Shown here piece after piece: positions 1-7,453 of a DNA stretch of 10,690 nt. The position numbers and the translations under genes are program-made. The notes beneath the pieces were generated by a model. The model did no database searches and was not told where the DNA came from. It was given only the letters and a program-made list of their open reading frames with translations. The DNA comes from JBEINZ01 sp040377825 (GTDB lineage: Bacteria; Pseudomonadota; Alphaproteobacteria; Rhizobiales; Ancalomicrobiaceae), in contig JBEINZ010000094.1 in NCBI GenBank assembly GCA_040377825.1, positions 1 through 10,690 on the forward strand, written 5' to 3'. How positions within the stretch are numbered: the first letter of the stretch is position 1; each line of letters opens with the position of its first letter.

Positions 1-1
1 A

Positions 2-223
2 ATCGGCCTAATCGACCTTGTCCACCGTCTTGGTATCGCCACCGCGGCCGACGGAGTGTCAGATTACTGGCAGGCGGATTTCTTGTCGGGCATAGGCTGC
101 GATCAGATTCAGGGCGGTTTCATTGAGGGACCGATGCCTGCATCCGATGTCGCGGGCTATATCAGATTGCGCAATGACGAGGTGGACTGGATGGGTCGCC
201 CGGAGCGATACGTGATCGTGTGA
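2..223 (+). CDS. C-terminal end of an EAL-domain protein (partial)
   Basis: The frame is open from the window edge and ends at TGA 221-223, giving 74 codons including the stop. The last residues read GIATAADGVSDYWQAD, then LGC-like IGCDQIQGGFIEGPMPASDV, which follows the end of EAL domains (AEGVE, a linker, GCD..QGY...P.P...). EAL domains hydrolyse cyclic-di-GMP or bind it as degenerate receptors. The Gln of the QGY motif is kept. The AEGVE stretch reads ADGVS, so both Glu positions are changed, which may mean weak or no activity. The N-terminal domains lie outside the window, so the full architecture and the EAL signature itself cannot be judged. No clear terminator follows in the 84 bp before the convergent LysR gene. 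Confidence 0.72.
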   Translation: MGLIDLVHRLGIATAADGVSDYWQADFLSGIGCDQIQGGFIEGPMPASDVAGYIRLRNDEVDWMGRPERYVIV

Positions 224-307
224 TTGGTCGCACTGAAGATACGGCGTCGCAGTTCCCGACCGCAGAAGCGTGGACCCAATCTGAAAATCTTACTATGCCA
301 GAGTTAA

Positions 308-1246
308 TCAGGACGTCTCCCGTTCAAGCGACCCGGTTCCTGTAGCCGCCATCGCAAGCGCGTCGAACAGCCAGGCAATGCCGGCATCCCTTAGGGCAAC
401 CTGCGGAACCAACGCATGGATCGGGAAGGCAGGCATTGGAATTGGCGGTTCGAGCGCGGTAAGGCCAAAGCGCGCGCCATGCAGCTTAAGCATACGACGC
501 GGCAAGGCCGCGATAAGATCCGTTTCAGATAAGACCGCCATGGCGGCGAAGAAATTGGGGACGGTCACAGCAACGCGTCGGGCAAGGCCGCGCGACTCGA
601 GAATGTCGTCAACAAACCCCCGAGCATCGCCCTTGATTGAAACGAGTAGATGCCGGGCCTCGCAGTAGTTCTGAAGCGTGAGATCCGCAGCGAACGGATG
701 ATTGGCCTGCATTGCGATCGCGAAATGATCGTCATAGAGCACCCGCTTGACAAAGCGCGCAGGCACCTCTGACAGCGCTATCAAGGCAATATCAACGACA
801 TGGCCGTCCAAATCGCCAAAGGCGCCGTCTTGCTGAATGGTTCGCACCACGACATCGATGCGCGGGGCACGATGGCGCAGATCCGCGAACATTGGCGTCA
901 AAAGGACGCTCGTGATCCCGTCCACACCGCCAAGAACAAACCGCCGCGTGGAACTTTTGGGGTCAAACGGCTCGGCTGAGGCGACAACCGCGCGGACCTT
1001 CGCAAGGATCTCCGAGATCGGTTCGGCGAGCGTCAATGCCCGATCCGTCGGCACGACACCCTTGGGAATACGCAGAAATACGGGATCGTCCAAGAGCTTG
1101 CGAAGTCTGCCGAGCCCATGGCTGACCGCTGAAGGGGAGAGGTTCAGCCGATCCCCCGCTCGGCCGACATGACGCGTGTCCATGACGGCTTCGAAGAGCA
1201 CAAGGAGGTTTAGGTCCACCCGCGAGAGATCAATTTCGTGCAGCAT
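308..1246 (-). CDS. LysR-family transcriptional regulator
   Basis: This 312-residue protein has the normal length and layout of a LysR-type regulator. An N-terminal winged helix-turn-helix spans about residues 10-68, with the recognition region LNLSPSAVSHGLGRLRK followed by DDPVFLR. A substrate-binding-like effector domain starts near residue 99 (RRFVLGGVDG) and runs to about 300. The N-terminus (DLSRVDLNLLVLFEAV) resembles the NodD/NahR/LinR-like branch, whose effectors are often aromatic or phenolic compounds; the effector here cannot be read from sequence. The ATG at 1244-1246 places the HTH at the usual distance from the N-terminus, although no strong ribosome site precedes it. The gene diverges from an NmrA-type reductase gene 100 bp away, the classical arrangement for a LysR protein controlling its neighbour and itself. 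The frame is intact, unlike the two genes it faces. Confidence 0.93.
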   Translation of the reverse strand: MLHEIDLSRVDLNLLVLFEAVMDTRHVGRAGDRLNLSPSAVSHGLGRLRKLLDDPVFLRIPKGVVPTDRALTLAEPISEILAKVRAVVASAEPFDPKSSTRRFVLGGVDGITSVLLTPMFADLRHRAPRIDVVVRTIQQDGAFGDLDGHVVDIALIALSEVPARFVKRVLYDDHFAIAMQANHPFAADLTLQNYCEARHLLVSIKGDARGFVDDILESRGLARRVAVTVPNFFAAMAVLSETDLIAALPRRMLKLHGARFGLTALEPPIPMPAFPIHALVPQVALRDAGIAWLFDALAMAATGTGSLERETS

Positions 1247-1346
1247 AATGTTGAAATCATATCACTGGCTTCATTGCGTTACAAATGCGATCTCGGCCGC
1301 CAAGGGCTCCGTCAAACCCAAGGAGCCCACCAAGCGGAGAACAGCA
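1247..1346. promoter_or_regulatory. Divergent promoter region with candidate LysR operator
   Basis: This 100-bp region separates the divergent LysR and reductase genes and must hold both promoters. It contains an inverted repeat CATT-N8-AATG at 1272-1287, in the AT-richer half nearer the LysR start. A second small repeat, ATG-N7-CAT, lies near 1248-1260. LysR proteins bind imperfect dyads between divergent genes, so these are candidate operators, but the arms are short and could occur by chance. No convincing -35/-10 pair was identified. A GGAG ribosome site at 1336-1339 serves the reductase ATG at 1347. Confidence 0.4.
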
Positions 1347-2258
1347 ATGGTTGATTCGATCGGTAAAGTTCTGGTTTACGGCGGAAGCGGAGTACAGGGT
1401 TCGGCGATTGTCCGCGCCATTCTCGCGGCGGGCGGCACCGTGCGGGCGTTCATGCCCATTGCAGATGCCAATCCTTTCGGCGATGCCGTGGAAGTGGCGC
1501 GCGGCGATCTCGCCGATCCGGCCAGCCTCGCCCGGGCGAGCGAAGGCGTCAACAAGGTCGTGCTCAGCATCCCGCAGATCCCGTTCCGCCCGGTCGTAAC
1601 CAGCTTAGCGCGCAATGCCATTGCCGCGGCGAAGGACGCCGGCGTAAAATTGTTGATTTGGAACTCGAGCTCGCAGTTTCCGGCAACGTACACCGGTCAT
1701 GACGTGATCGACGCCAAGATCGATATCGCGAAGGATCTCGCGGCCGCCGGCGTTCCCTGGATCGCAATTCGTCCGACCTTGTTCATGGGCAATCTGCTCG
1801 GCCCATGGACGGGCCCGGGGATCGTGAACGACGGTGTTTTCGCCTACCCGCAACCGGCGGAATTCAAGGCCTCCTGGATCGCATGGGAAGATCTCGCGGC
1901 CTTTATCGCCGAGGCGTTGAAGCGTCCGGACTTGGCCGGCCAAACCTTCGACATTGGCGGGCCGGAAGCCTTGACCGGCACCGAGATGGCGCGGATCCTT
2001 TCAGAGGCGATCAGCCGGCCGGTTCGTTACCTGCCGATTCCAACGGCGGACTTCGCGGCCAGCCTCAACGCCGCGTTTGGCCCATCCGTCGGTGACAACA
2101 TCGCTGGGGTTTATGATTAGTCAGCGGCCCAACCCGTTTCACCGATGGTCGTTGACCTAGCGCGGGCACTGGCGGCATTTCCCGTGAAGTCCACGCGTTT
2201 CTCCGATTGGGCCAAGGCCCAGAATTGGGCGGCCCTCGCCGCGGCGCCGGTGGCTTGA
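1347..2258 (+). pseudogene. NmrA-type NAD(P)-binding reductase, interrupted by an in-frame amber stop
   Basis: The product is an atypical short-chain dehydrogenase/NmrA-like protein. It has a Rossmann nucleotide-binding loop GGSGVQG at residues 12-18, a strand ending in NSSSQF near 106-111, and the family-typical stretch AAGVPWIAIRPTLFMGNLL at about 133-151. The C-terminal half carries SWIAWEDLAAFIAEAL and FDIGGPEALTGTEMA, as in NAD(P)H-binding epimerase/NmrA proteins. The ATG at 1347 is preferred because GGAG lies 7 bp upstream and the Rossmann strand begins at once; the frame is open back to an ATG at 1176, inside the antisense LysR gene. Translation stops at TAG 2118-2120 after 257 residues (GVYD*). 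The same frame then continues for 45 codons (SAAQPVSPMVVDLARAL...FSDWAKAQNW) to TGA 2256-2258. That tail looks like the normal end of this family, so the intact protein would be about 303 residues. A TGG-to-TAG change is plausible. The 257-residue product lacks the C-terminal helices and may be non-functional. The substrate is unknown. Confidence 0.82.
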
Positions 2259-2261
2259 GCG

Positions 2262-2853
2262 ATGAAACAGATCGAGATCGTCTATGATGTCGTCTGTCCG
2301 TTCTGTCTTCTTGGGCTGACGCGGATCGAGCGGCGGATCGAGGCGACCGGACGAACCATTTCCCTTGAATGGCGCCCGTTCTTTCTCGATCGACGCATCC
2401 CCGCTGGGGGGGGTCTCATTCGAGACCTACCACGGGGCAAAGTACGGGGCGCGGTCCAAACCGATGATGCGTCAACTCGAAACGATCGCTCGGGCTGAAG
2501 GAGTCAACTTCGATTTCGCGCGCCTGAAGACCGCGCCGCCTAGTCTTTCGGCTCACGTCTTGATCGACCTTGCCAAGCGCTTCGGCAAGGCCACGGAGGC
2601 GGCACGCGCGGTCATGACGGCCTATTTTCTCGAACATCGCGAGATCCAAGATCGCGATACGCTCCTGGAGATAGGTGAGGCGATCGGGCTTGAACGCGCT
2701 GCCGTAGCCAGGGCGCTCGACGATGAGGAGACGCCCGCCCGCATCGACCGCGATGCAGCCGCGGTGGCGGCAATGGGCGTTTCGTCCGTCCCGAGCTACT
2801 TCGTCGACGGGCGGTTCGTGGGAGGCAGCGAACAGCTCCTGCCGCTTTTGTAG
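2262..2853 (+). pseudogene. DsbA/FrnE-family thiol oxidoreductase, frameshifted in a G8 run
   Basis: This gene starts 3 bp after the TGA that ends the upstream reductase frame, so the two form one operon. The first part (2262 to about 2406) encodes MKQIEIVYDVVCPFCLLG, with the thioredoxin-fold CxxC motif CPFC, then ISLEWRPFFLD as in FrnE/2-hydroxychromene-2-carboxylate isomerase-like DsbA proteins. The frame then shifts by +1: the downstream part reads GGVSFETYHGAKYGARSKPM and later VSSVPSYFVDGRFVGG, the cis-proline segment of the same family. Removing one G from the eight at 2406-2413 joins both parts as IPAGGVSFETY, giving 196 residues. Read as given, the first frame ends at 2498 after 78 residues and loses most of the fold. 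The restored C-terminus (GGSEQLLPLL) is also some residues shorter than I expect for the family. The role is probably redox or isomerase chemistry beside the reductase, with unknown substrate. Confidence 0.82.
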
Positions 2854-2876
2854 CCCGCAACCGACTGAAGCTCTAC

Positions 2877-2905
2877 CGCGAGCGGCGACCATCTCGCCGC
2901 TCGCG
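2877..2905 (+). terminator. Strong hairpin, probable terminator of the reductase/DsbA operon
   Basis: A perfect 12-bp stem (CGCGAGCGGCGA at 2877-2888 pairing with TCGCCGCTCGCG at 2894-2905) encloses the 5-base loop CCATC. It begins 24 bp after the DsbA-type stop codon. The following bases, CTCATTTC, are only weakly T-rich, so termination may be partial or the hairpin may act as a 3' stability element. It separates the operon from the ATPase gene downstream. Confidence 0.65.
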
Positions 2906-2998
2906 CTCATTTCAAACCCTCCGCTCTCGCCTTATTCGATTGATCTATCGTCAGGCGGGCAGCCTCGATCCGTATAAAAGTGGCGGCCCTCGAGACCG
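2906..2998 (+). promoter_or_regulatory. Short upstream region of the P-type ATPase gene
   Basis: These 93 bases between the hairpin and the ATPase start presumably carry its promoter. A TATAAA at 2973-2978 resembles a -10 box, but no good -35 lies at the right distance: a TTGATC at 2940-2945 is 27 bp away. The region is too short for the long Mg-sensing leaders known upstream of enterobacterial mgtA, and I see no such structure. Confidence 0.25.
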
Positions 2999-5620
2999 AT
3001 GATTGCGGGTAGCGTAGCCATGTCGGCCGGACAGTCCGAAGCGCCGTTTTGGAGCCGAAGCGCCGAAGATCTGTTGGCGGAGCTCGGCTCCACCACGGAT
3101 GGACTGAGCCTGGGCGCCGCGGCCGAACGATTGACGCGGATCGGCCCAAATGCCGTCATCGAGCAGGCACAAATGACCGCGCTCCGGCTTTTGCTGCGGC
3201 AATACCACAGCCCGCTGGTCCTGATCCTCATCTTCGGCGCTTGCATATCGCTCGGCCTGCGCGAATGGGTCGACGCCTCGATCATCATCGCGATCGTCTT
3301 CGGTAGCACGTTGCTCGGCTTCTTCCAGGAGTACCGCGCATCCAAGGCGGTCGCCGATCTCAAGCGCCGGCTGGCGCTCGAAGCCCGCGTCGTGCGCGGC
3401 GGGATCGAGCGGATGATTGCGGTCGTCGATCTGGTGCCGGGCGACGTCGTCATTCTTTCCGCCGGCAATCTGGTTCCAGCGGATGGAATGATCCTCGAGG
3501 CACGCGACTTTCTCGTCAGCGAGGCAAGCCTTACCGGGGAGCCCTTTCCCGTCGAAAAGCAGCCTGGAACAGTCGGGGCGGACACGCTGATTAGCGGGCG
3601 GACAAACGCGGTCTTCCTGGGCTCGTCCGCGCGCAGCGGCACGGCCCGTGTCCTAATAGTCCAGACCGGCGCGCGGACCGCCTTCGGCGCGATCGCGGCG
3701 CGTTTGGGTGAACGCGAACCGGAAACTGAGTTCGGCCGAGGGATCCGCCAGTTCGGCGAGCTTCTCGTACGCGTCATGATCCTGATCGTGCTTGCGGTAC
3801 TCACTGCCAATCTGTTGATCGGCCGTCCGATCGCGGAATCCCTTCTGTTCGCGGTCGCGCTGGCCGTCGGGCTTTCGCCAGAGTTATTGCCAGCCATCGT
3901 GAGTGTCACCCTATCCGCCGGGGCGCGGAACTTAGCGAAAGGCGGCGTTATCGTGCGCCGCTTGGAAGCAATCGAGAACCTCGGCAGCATGGATATTCTA
4001 TGCACCGACAAGACCGGCACATTGACCGAGGGTACGATTGTGCTGGAGGACGCCGTCGATCCCGATGGACGGCACGCCGATGCCGTTCGGGATCTCGCCT
4101 TTCTCAACGCGTCGCTGGAGACCGGCATCGAAAATCCGCTCGATGCCGCGATCATTGAAATGGGAACCCGCGAGCACCTTTCGACCGCCGGTGTCCGCAA
4201 GATCGACGAGATCCCCTATGACTTCATTCGGCGTCGATTGACGATCGTCATTGAGGACCCAGAAGACCCGGCGTTCCATCGCATCATCTGCAAGGGCGCC
4301 TTTGCCGAGGTGCTCGCCTCCTGTGCCTTCATTGCGCGATCTGGGCGGATTGAGCCGCTCGGGCAGGACGATAGCAGTCACCTTGAGGGCTTCTTCAGGC
4401 AAAAAGGCGAGGCGGGTTATCGCGTGCTTGCGGTGGCCGAGCGGCGTGTTCCGGCAAAGCCGCACTACGATCGCAACGATGAACAAGGCCTCATTTTCGG
4501 AGGCTTCCTTCTCTTCCTCGACCCACCGAAGGTGGAAGCCGCCAAGACCGTCCGCGACCTCGCCGCGCTCGGCATCGCCATCAAGATCATCAGCGGCGAC
4601 AATCGTTACGTGACCGCGCATCTGGCGGAGATTGTCGGGCTTGACCCAAAGGCGATCTTGACCGGCGCGGAACTCGCGCGATTGACCGACGAGGCGCTGT
4701 GGCACGCCGCTCCGCGGACCGATCTCTTCGTCGAGATCGATCCACAACAAAAGCAAAGGATTGTGCAGGCCCTGCAACGCACGGGTCATGCCGTGGGTTA
4801 TATGGGTGACGGGATCAACGACGCGCCCGCGCTCCATGCAGCGGATATCGGTATCTCGGTCGACCAAGCGGTCGACGTCGCCAGGGACAGCGCCGACGTC
4901 GTGCTGTTGAAGCGCGACCTCGATGTGTTGCGCCAAGGCGTCGAAGACGGTCGGCGAACTTTCGCCAATACGCTGAAGTATATCGCGATCACCACCAGCG
5001 CCAATTTCGGCAATATGATCAGCATGGGGCTGGCGACGCCGCTCCTGCCTTACCTGCCGCTCCTGCCGAAACAAATCCTCATGAATAACTTCCTCTCCGA
5101 CCTGCCATCCATGGCGATCTCCACCGACAACGTCGATCCGGAGCGCATCGCCGCACCGCAGCGCTGGAACATAAAGGAAATCCAGCAGTTCATGCTGGTG
5201 TTCGGCTTGGTTAGTTCATGCTTCGACATGATGACGTTCGCGGTTCTGTTGTTGGTTTTCAGGGCGGACGAGATGACGTTCCAGACGACCTGGTTCATCG
5301 TCTCAGTCCTGACCGAACTCGCGGTCGTCCTCGTTTTGCGAACGCGCGGTTGGGCCTTTAGAAGCCGGCCGAGCACGCTGCTTGCCGTCACCACGCTCGT
5401 CGTCGCGCTTGGCTGCCTTGCGCTGCCATATAGCGGCGAGCTTGCCGTCCTGTTCGGATTCAGGGCCTTGCCATGGCATCTCGTTCTCGCCTCGATCGCG
5501 ATCGTGGCGGGGTATATCGCCACGACCGAGGCGACCAAGGCATGGTTTTATCGCCGGCGCGCGATTTCGCACGGGCCGGAGGCGCGCGGGGTAGGCGTTA
5601 GCGGATTCCGGCGCGCATAA
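2999..5620 (+). CDS. mgtA: MgtA-like magnesium/cation-translocating P-type ATPase
   Basis: The 873-residue product is a complete P-type ATPase of the inner membrane, close to the usual MgtA/MgtB length. In order: an N-terminal cation-ATPase domain (about 20-65), M1-M2 (about 71-110), the actuator domain with TGEP at 179-182, M3-M4 (about 255-305) with GLSPELLP at 291-298, the phosphorylation motif DKTGT with the acceptor Asp at 337, the nucleotide-domain CKGA at 431-434, ISGDN at 531-535, the hinge motif GDGINDAP at 603-610, and C-terminal segments M5-M10 (about 660-850). The M4 motif, the stretch VIVRRLEAIENLGSMDILC, and the C-terminal NFLSDLPSMAISTDNVDPE and PQRWN resemble MgtA, supporting a P3B Mg2+ importer. 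Exact ion specificity is inferred. The start is ATG 2999 or ATG 3020 (866 residues); neither has a strong ribosome site. It is transcribed alone, and its last 23 bp overlap the convergent permease gene. Confidence 0.9.
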   Translation: MIAGSVAMSAGQSEAPFWSRSAEDLLAELGSTTDGLSLGAAAERLTRIGPNAVIEQAQMTALRLLLRQYHSPLVLILIFGACISLGLREWVDASIIIAIVFGSTLLGFFQEYRASKAVADLKRRLALEARVVRGGIERMIAVVDLVPGDVVILSAGNLVPADGMILEARDFLVSEASLTGEPFPVEKQPGTVGADTLISGRTNAVFLGSSARSGTARVLIVQTGARTAFGAIAARLGEREPETEFGRGIRQFGELLVRVMILIVLAVLTANLLIGRPIAESLLFAVALAVGLSPELLPAIVSVTLSAGARNLAKGGVIVRRLEAIENLGSMDILCTDKTGTLTEGTIVLEDAVDPDGRHADAVRDLAFLNASLETGIENPLDAAIIEMGTREHLSTAGVRKIDEIPYDFIRRRLTIVIEDPEDPAFHRIICKGAFAEVLASCAFIARSGRIEPLGQDDSSHLEGFFRQKGEAGYRVLAVAERRVPAKPHYDRNDEQGLIFGGFLLFLDPPKVEAAKTVRDLAALGIAIKIISGDNRYVTAHLAEIVGLDPKAILTGAELARLTDEALWHAAPRTDLFVEIDPQQKQRIVQALQRTGHAVGYMGDGINDAPALHAADIGISVDQAVDVARDSADVVLLKRDLDVLRQGVEDGRRTFANTLKYIAITTSANFGNMISMGLATPLLPYLPLLPKQILMNNFLSDLPSMAISTDNVDPERIAAPQRWNIKEIQQFMLVFGLVSSCFDMMTFAVLLLVFRADEMTFQTTWFIVSVLTELAVVLVLRTRGWAFRSRPSTLLAVTTLVVALGCLALPYSGELAVLFGFRALPWHLVLASIAIVAGYIATTEATKAWFYRRRAISHGPEARGVGVSGFRRA

Positions 5621-6431
5621 AGGACTGCACGAACTGGCGCTGGAAGACCAGGAAGGCCACCAGCAATGGCCCGGAGGTGAGCAATGTCGCAGCGGTAATG
5701 ACCGACCAGTCGATACCCTGGTCGACGGAGGAAAATACCGAAAGTCCGACCGTCAGCGGCCGCGTTTCGACCGAATTGGTGATGATCAGCGGCCAAAGGA
5801 AATTATTCCAATGAAAGCTGACCTGCACCAGACCGTAGGCCAGATAGATCGGCCGCGCCGCCGGCACATAGACGCGCCAAAGCACGCCGAGCGTCCCGCA
5901 ACCCTCGATGCGGGCGGCATCGTCGAGATCCTTCGGCACTGTCATGAAGGTCTGCCGAAGCAGGAAGATGCCAAAGGCCGAAGTCAGATAAGGCAGCGCG
6001 ATGCCGAGGATCGTATCAACGAGGCCGAGCGAGCGGATCGTCCGGTAGTTCACGACCGCCAGGATATCCGGCGAGATCATGAGCTGCATCAGCACAAGGG
6101 CGAAGAGGAGATCCCGACCGCGGAACGTAAATCGCGCGAAGGCGAAAGCCGCCATTGTGCAAAGGATCAATTGTGAGACGAGAATGATCGCGACGAGGGC
6201 CGTCGTATTGAGGAAATAGCGCGCAAACGGCGCGGCAGCCCAGGCGCGCGCGAAATTTTCCAGGGTTAGCGGCGCAAAGAGACTAAAGCGCGTTGCATAT
6301 TCGGCGGGATGGAATGCCGTCCAAACCGAATAAAGCAGCGGCAAAAGCCAGAAGATGCCGAGACCCCAGGCGGCGGCGATGACGAGGCCCTGTGACAGGC
6401 CGTCGCGGGAAAGAGCGCTCGTGCGGTTCAT
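5598..6431 (-). CDS. ABC importer permease, UgpE/MalG type
   Basis: This 277-residue inner-membrane permease belongs to the carbohydrate (CUT1) ABC importer family. It has about six hydrophobic segments, an opening one at about 14-40 and a last one at about 245-263. The cytoplasmic EAA loop, which docks on the ATPase, reads DLDDAARIEGCGTLGVLW and ends YVPAARP at about 168-194. WNNFLWPLII follows at 208-217 and the end QRQFVQSFMRAGIR is typical of UgpE-like proteins. The ATG at 6429-6431 overlaps the TGA of the upstream permease by ATGA, implying coupled translation and a heterodimeric pore. It is the last gene of the operon. Its stop lies inside the 3' end of the convergent ATPase gene, with no terminator hairpin seen between them. 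UgpE is the closest type I recognise, but the substrate is not proven. Confidence 0.88.
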   Translation of the reverse strand: MNRTSALSRDGLSQGLVIAAAWGLGIFWLLPLLYSVWTAFHPAEYATRFSLFAPLTLENFARAWAAAPFARYFLNTTALVAIILVSQLILCTMAAFAFARFTFRGRDLLFALVLMQLMISPDILAVVNYRTIRSLGLVDTILGIALPYLTSAFGIFLLRQTFMTVPKDLDDAARIEGCGTLGVLWRVYVPAARPIYLAYGLVQVSFHWNNFLWPLIITNSVETRPLTVGLSVFSSVDQGIDWSVITAATLLTSGPLLVAFLVFQRQFVQSFMRAGIR

Positions 6432-7372
6432 TGATAGTGCACCTTGCGGCCGGCGCTCAGGAATTGGATCAGGGAAAGCAAACCAAGGATGCCGAGAAGC
6501 ACAATGGTCAGCGCGGTCGCGTAGCCGATGTCCCAGAATTTGAAGCCGATGTTATAGAGATGGAAGAGCAACATATTGGTTGCGTTATCCGGCCCGCCGC
6601 CAGTCATCACGACGATATGGTCGATCATCCGGAACGCATTGATCACGGCATTGACGAGAATGAACAGCGTCACCGGCATCAAGAGCGGCCAAGTGATCCG
6701 GCGGAAAATCGTGAAGGACGAGGCCCCCTCGATCGCCGCGGCTTCCTTGAGATCCGGCGGGATCTGCTGGAGGGCGGCCAGATAAAAAATCATAAAGAAA
6801 CCGGCTTCCTTCCAAACCGTCACGATGATGACCGCTGGAAGCGCCGTCGACGGACTACCCAGCCAATTGGTGGCGCCGAAGCCGAAAACCCGGGCGATTT
6901 GGTCGAGCAGACCGTAATCCGGCGTGTAGAAAAATAACCAGATATTAGCTACCGCGATCATCGGCAGCACGGTCGGCGTGAAGTAAGCCATCCGCAGCAA
7001 TCCGCGCGCGGGTACCTTGCCGACGATGAACAGCGCCATGGCAAGCGCGAGGCCGATCGAAGCCGGGATTGTCGCGATGGCGTAGATCGAATTGTTGACC
7101 AGCACGCGCCAGAAGATCGGGTCGGCGACCATCTCGGCGTAGTTTTCCATGCCGACGAAGCGTGGGGGCCGCGCACCCCTCGGCGTGGCAAACAAACTAT
7201 CGATCAACGTCCCAATGACCGGCAGATGCGTGAAGGTTGCCAGCAGAACGACGGATGGCATCAACAGAAGCCACGCTTGGATCGACCCTACCGACAGAAA
7301 CCGTCGTGTGGCGCCCGCTGCCGAGCGCGTGTCGGACGATACAACGGGCTTTGCGATTGTTTGGTCGGTCAC
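6428..7372 (-). CDS. ABC importer permease, UgpA/MalF type
   Basis: This 314-residue inner-membrane permease is the partner of the UgpE-type subunit. It has a cytoplasmic N-terminus, a first hydrophobic segment at about 32-52, and five further segments to about 305. The EAA loop reads DLKEAAAIEGASSFTIFRR with WPLLMP after it (about 207-233). The motif MTGGGPDNATNMLLFHLYNIGF, ending near 277, is characteristic of UgpA/CUT1 permeases. The start is a GTG at 7370-7372. The next in-frame Met lies inside the first membrane segment, so GTG is preferred although the ribosome site is weak. An 81-bp gap with a strong hairpin separates it from the binding-protein gene upstream in the transcript, so permease expression may be set lower than that of the binding protein. 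Confidence 0.9.
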   Translation of the reverse strand: MTDQTIAKPVVSSDTRSAAGATRRFLSVGSIQAWLLLMPSVVLLATFTHLPVIGTLIDSLFATPRGARPPRFVGMENYAEMVADPIFWRVLVNNSIYAIATIPASIGLALAMALFIVGKVPARGLLRMAYFTPTVLPMIAVANIWLFFYTPDYGLLDQIARVFGFGATNWLGSPSTALPAVIIVTVWKEAGFFMIFYLAALQQIPPDLKEAAAIEGASSFTIFRRITWPLLMPVTLFILVNAVINAFRMIDHIVVMTGGGPDNATNMLLFHLYNIGFKFWDIGYATALTIVLLGILGLLSLIQFLSAGRKVHYQ

Positions 7373-7415
7373 GGCAATTTGCCCGTCTTGGCCCTGAGAT
7401 AATTCAAGCGATGTG

Positions 7416-7442
7416 GCCCCGGTCCTTGGTCAGGACCGGGGC
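7416..7442 (-). promoter_or_regulatory. Intercistronic hairpin between binding-protein and permease genes
   Basis: A perfect 11-bp stem (plus-strand arms GCCCCGGTCCT at 7416-7426 and AGGACCGGGGC at 7432-7442) encloses a 5-base loop, 11 bp past the stop of the binding-protein gene. In the transcript direction no U-tract follows, so full termination is unlikely. In ABC importer operons such hairpins commonly protect the upstream mRNA or attenuate transcription, giving more binding protein than permease. That role is inferred here. Confidence 0.7.
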
Positions 7443-7453
7443 TCAAGATGGAC

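Noticed and set aside
1176..1346. N-terminal extension of the reductase by 57 residues
   Set aside because: It runs through the divergent promoter and into the antisense LysR gene. The Rossmann strand begins right after the ATG at 1347, which has a GGAG at good spacing.
2406..2413. Programmed ribosomal frameshift in the DsbA-type gene
   Set aside because: A +1 shift on a pure G run, without a recognisable stimulatory structure or family precedent known to me, is less likely than an extra G from mutation or sequencing.
2932..4200. Long open frame of 422 codons on the minus strand
   Set aside because: It is antisense to the 5' half of the P-type ATPase gene, its product is low-complexity Arg/Ser/Ala-rich, and no domain is recognisable. 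It is an open-frame by-product of GC-rich coding sequence.
3998..5074. Open frame of 358 codons on the minus strand
   Set aside because: It is antisense to the catalytic region of the ATPase, which has all expected motifs, and the product resembles no family I know.
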